Shown in pieces: positions 15,301-17,110 of a stretch of 17,110 bases of DNA (its first letter is position 1; each line of letters opens with the position of its first letter). The notes under the pieces were generated by a model. It did no database searches, had not been told where the DNA came from, and worked only from the letters and a program-made list of their open reading frames with translations. This DNA is from Candidatus Arcticimaribacter sp. (GTDB lineage: Bacteria > Bacteroidota > Bacteroidia > Flavobacteriales > Flavobacteriaceae), in contig WTJP01000135.1 of the NCBI GenBank assembly GCA_011526275.1, positions 1 to 17,110 of the forward strand. The letters are read 5' to 3'. Position numbers and translations under genes: made by a program.

Positions 15301-15390
15301 TTAAAAGAAAACGATCGTATGTATCACTTGTTGGAGCACGTTGGGACAAAACCTAATGTGATGTATCAAACAAAAGTGAGAAACGTATAA
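12319..15390 (+). CDS. actB: Alternative complex III subunit ActB, Tat-exported Fe-S / molybdopterin-oxidoreductase-like protein
   Basis: Periplasmic iron-sulfur subunit of alternative complex III, 1023 residues. After a soluble extension of about 48 residues comes a twin-arginine signal, SRRDFLK with Arg52-Arg53, then a short hydrophobic stretch ending LAAC with Cys71. This looks like a Tat lipoprotein signal and matches the long-extension Tat family described for these proteins. Residues about 80-740 form a molybdopterin-oxidoreductase-like domain; ActB proteins are known to lack the molybdenum cofactor. The C-terminal part is a ferredoxin-like module: cysteines at 769, 772, 775, 779; 853, 856, 861, 865; 885, 891, 895; and 941, 944, 971, 975. 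These fit three 4Fe-4S and one 3Fe-4S cluster in the family scheme. It carries electrons from quinol oxidised at ActC towards the haems of ActA. Gaps to actA and actC are 26 and 25 bp. Confidence 0.93.
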   Translation: MAANKTYWKNTEQLNENSPIVDQLEQKEFAEYIPVNEFLEDKEALEDSSTSRRDFLKYVGFSTAAASLAACEGPVIKSVPYVVQPEQIRPGVANYYATAIADGFDFASILIKTREGRPIKVESNTDAPALGGANARVHASVLSMYDTQRLQGPKANGEDVSWEDLHTQVGAKLAALAATGKEVVLLTQTFASPTTAKIIADFTAKYPNVKHVAFDTVASAAAIDAFEAAYGVRALADYDFSKAEAIVSVGADFLGDWQGGGYDSGYAKTRVPHKNHGKAAMSKHFQFEANMSLSGANADVRVPATPSAQKNILAHIYAAITGNAVNGTLSQAHQAKVDAAVAALKAAGDKAVVVSGIEDQGAQALVLAINNALGSVVMDAASPRLTRSENGSEVKPVIESVIAGKLGGLITVGINPAFTLPEGAAFAEGIKKLDLSVAFSMKEDETASAAQYIAAIPHYLEAWGDYEFKAGHYALAQPTIRPLFDTLQFQDALLKWTGSEASYYETIQNNWSENILSEATWNSVLHDGYYSVSVDAEVRYNETDLSAAAATLAKAQASGLELTLYTKTGMGDGQQANNPWLQEFPDPITRVTWDNYLTIAAADAAALGIKNVNVANGALNGSYAKVTVGETSLTLPVVIQPGQAKGSVGIALGYGERKGLQSEMQVGVNAYAFYNNANPVQEVSVSLADGYHEFACTQLHNTLMGRGDIVKETTLEVFNTKDKAYWNAIPVVSKNHIEEQVTSPEVDMWQAFDRSIGHHFNLSIDLNACTGCGACVIACHAENNVPVVGKEEVRKSRDMHWLRIDRYYSSDDTFQGDVETKENIAGIGDSLTTFGRMEQAAENPQVTFQPVMCQHCNHAPCETVCPVAASSHGRQGQNHMAYNRCVGTRYCANNCPYKVRRFNWFLYNKNDEFDYHMNNDLGRMVLNPDVVVRSRGVMEKCSMCIQMTQKTILDAKLEGREIKDGEFQTACSAACTSGAMTFGDINDKESKVSELKENDRMYHLLEHVGTKPNVMYQTKVRNV

Positions 15391-15415
15391 TATAACTTAG
15401 AAAAAGCAATCGCAT

Positions 15416-16804
15416 ATGGCCTCGCATTACGAAGCACCGATTCGAAAACCCCTAGTAACTGGCGATAAATCGTATCACGATATTACCGTTGATGTTGCTG
15501 CCCCTGTAGAAGGAATTGCCAACCGCCAATGGTGGATCGTTTTTGGCATCGCACTAACCGCTTTCCTTTGGGGACTTGGATGTATCATTTACACCATCTC
15601 TACCGGGATTGGAACCTGGGGATTAAATAAAACTGTTGGTTGGGCATGGGATATTACCAACTTTGTATGGTGGGTAGGTATCGGACACGCCGGAACCTTG
15701 ATCTCTGCTGTACTTTTATTATTCCGTCAAAAATGGCGTATGGCCATTAACCGTTCGGCGGAAGCTATGACCATTTTCTCGGTGGTACAGGCAGGTTTAT
15801 TCCCAATTATCCACATGGGTCGCCCTTGGTTGGCTTACTGGGTACTTCCAATTCCAAACGGCTTTGGATCACTATGGGTAAACTTTAACTCTCCACTGCT
15901 TTGGGACGTATTTGCGATTTCAACCTATTTATCGGTTTCTCTTGTATTCTGGTGGACGGGTCTATTGCCTGACTTCGCCATGATCCGCGATCGTGCTGTT
16001 CGTCCTTTCCAAAAGAAAATCTACTCTTTATTGAGTTTCGGTTGGTCGGGAAGAGCAAAAGATTGGCAACGATTTGAAGAGGTATCTCTTGTTTTAGCCG
16101 GTTTAGCAACTCCTCTTGTACTCTCGGTACACACCATCGTATCTTTTGACTTTGCTACTTCGGTAATTCCAGGATGGCACACCACCATCTTCCCGCCTTA
16201 CTTTGTGGCAGGAGCGATCTTCTCTGGTTTTGCTATGGTAAACACCCTTTTGATCATTATGCGAAAGGTGTCCAATTTAGAAGACTATATCACCATCCAA
16301 CACATCGAATTGATGAACATTGTAATCATGATTACAGGTTCTATCGTTGGGGTGGCTTACATAACCGAGCTTTTCATCGCATGGTATTCCGGAGTGGAAT
16401 ATGAGCAATATGCTTTCCTTAACCGTGCTACTGGACCTTACTGGTGGGCCTACTGGGCGATGATGACCTGTAACGTATTCTCACCACAGTTCATGTGGTT
16501 CAAGAAACTTAGAACTAGCATTATGTTCTCCTTTATTATTTCAATTGTAGTAAACATTGGAATGTGGTTCGAGCGTTTTGTAATCATTGTAACTTCCTTA
16601 CACCGTGATTACCTTCCATCTTCATGGACGATGTTCTCCCCCACCTTTGTTGACATTGGAATCTTCATTGGAACCATCGGCTTTTTCTTTGTCCTCTTCC
16701 TCTTGTATGCAAGAACATTCCCTGTAATTGCACAGGCCGAGGTAAAGACCATTTTGAAATCTTCTGGAGAGAACTATAAAAAATTAAGAGACGGCAATGA
16801 GTAA
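15416..16804 (+). CDS. actC: Alternative complex III subunit ActC, NrfD/PsrC-like quinol-binding membrane protein
   Basis: Integral membrane subunit of 462 residues with about ten hydrophobic helices, the first at about 41-62 (IVFGIALTAFLWGLGCIIYT). It belongs to the NrfD/PsrC family, which holds the quinol site and interacts with the Fe-S subunit. Family landmarks are GIGHAGTLISA (88-98), SAEAMTIF (114-121), IIHMGRPWLAYW (131-142), NSPLLWDVFAIS (157-168) and VHTIVSFDFATSVIPGWH (237-254), followed by IFPPYFVAGAIFSGFAMV. It is expected to oxidise menaquinol and pass electrons to ActB; a role in proton translocation has been proposed for the complex. The start ATG gives MASHYEAPIRKP. It overlaps actD by 8 bp (16797-16804), a sign of translational coupling. 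ActF, a second NrfD-like subunit, should lie beyond the window; gene order identifies this one as ActC. Confidence 0.93.
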   Translation: MASHYEAPIRKPLVTGDKSYHDITVDVAAPVEGIANRQWWIVFGIALTAFLWGLGCIIYTISTGIGTWGLNKTVGWAWDITNFVWWVGIGHAGTLISAVLLLFRQKWRMAINRSAEAMTIFSVVQAGLFPIIHMGRPWLAYWVLPIPNGFGSLWVNFNSPLLWDVFAISTYLSVSLVFWWTGLLPDFAMIRDRAVRPFQKKIYSLLSFGWSGRAKDWQRFEEVSLVLAGLATPLVLSVHTIVSFDFATSVIPGWHTTIFPPYFVAGAIFSGFAMVNTLLIIMRKVSNLEDYITIQHIELMNIVIMITGSIVGVAYITELFIAWYSGVEYEQYAFLNRATGPYWWAYWAMMTCNVFSPQFMWFKKLRTSIMFSFIISIVVNIGMWFERFVIIVTSLHRDYLPSSWTMFSPTFVDIGIFIGTIGFFFVLFLLYARTFPVIAQAEVKTILKSSGENYKKLRDGNE

Positions 16805-17110
16805 TCAAGTTATACACGCATTATACGATGACGATGACACGCTATTAAGCGCAGTCAAAGAAGTACGTGCAAACAAGCACCACATCGAAGAAGTTTATAC
16901 GCCTTTCCCCGTGCACGGTTTAGACAAAGCCATGGGGTTGAACGAAACGCGTATCGCCATTATGGCCTTTATATACGGTTGTATAGGATTCACCGTAGCT
17001 GTGACCATGATCAACTACATCATGATTGTAGATTGGCCACAAAATATTGGGGGAAAACCCAGCTTCAGCTTCCTTGAAAACATGCCGGCTTTTGTCCCTG
17101 TTATGTTTGA
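16797..17110 (+). CDS. actD: Alternative complex III subunit ActD (DUF3341), 5' part only
   Basis: The first 104 codons of a gene that runs off the right edge, read by hand from ATG 16797-16799: MSNQVIHALYDDDDTLLSAV and onwards. The soluble N-terminal segment (residues 1-50, with LYDDDDTLLSAVKEV and YTPFPVHGLDKAMGL) is the DUF3341 opening. A hydrophobic helix follows at about 53-78 (IAIMAFIYGCIGFTVAVTMI), then INYIMIVDWPQNIGGKP, another family signature, and the start of a second helix after PAFVPVMF. ActD is a small membrane subunit of alternative complex III whose role is mainly structural, contacting ActC. Full members are about 175 residues, so roughly 40% is missing. The start codon lies inside the actC 3' end (8 bp overlap). 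Confidence 0.92.
   Translation, partial: MSNQVIHALYDDDDTLLSAVKEVRANKHHIEEVYTPFPVHGLDKAMGLNETRIAIMAFIYGCIGFTVAVTMINYIMIVDWPQNIGGKPSFSFLENMPAFVPVMF

Noticed and set aside
1..17110. CRISPR arrays, tRNA/rRNA genes, insertion sequences, phage or defence genes
   Set aside because: None seen on reading both strands. Coding genes of core families cover nearly everything, and gaps over 100 bp are short promoter regions.

Overview
The window looks like a chromosomal segment of a Bacteroidota bacterium, most likely Flavobacteriia or Flavobacteriales. The evidence is the alternative complex III (act) operon in its Bacteroidota order, upstream sequences that match the TTG...TAnnTTTG promoter type of this phylum, A/T-rich start regions without clear Shine-Dalgarno sites, and the protein families seen. 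I see no mobile element, CRISPR array, rRNA or tRNA. Most of the window is core genome.

Region 1 (1-1797) is a sulfur-metabolism divergon. A nearly complete O-acetylhomoserine sulfhydrylase gene (minus strand, cut by the left edge) faces away from an Rrf2-family regulator. Between them lie a perfect 8+8 bp palindrome and a -7 type element on each side, so one operator probably serves both genes. The regulator probably starts at a TTG at 1387, downstream of its own promoter element.

Region 2 (1800-5825, minus strand) reads VWA protein, then MoxR/ChlI-type AAA+ ATPase (7 bp gap), then a MATE transporter (23 bp gap). The first two are a classic ATPase/VWA pair. The transporter may be co-transcribed with them.

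Region 3 (5826-10439, plus strand) is the rimP-nusA-infB translation/transcription operon: 30S maturation factor, transcription elongation/termination factor and initiation factor IF-2. Its leader holds a good promoter followed by a hairpin with a nine-T tract immediately before rimP. This is a terminator-like element that could act as an attenuator for an operon that encodes NusA.

Region 4 (10434-10823, minus strand) is a small exported SPOR-domain protein whose last codon and stop overlap those of infB tail to tail.

Region 5 (10824-17110, plus strand) is the start of the act operon: actA (monohaem cytochrome c fused to the pentahaem subunit), actB (Tat-exported iron-sulfur/molybdopterin-oxidoreductase-like subunit), actC (NrfD-like quinol-binding membrane subunit) and the first 104 codons of actD. 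Together they form the quinol:electron-acceptor oxidoreductase that replaces the bc1 complex and passes electrons towards the terminal oxidase. The remaining act genes and probably cytochrome oxidase genes should lie beyond the right edge.
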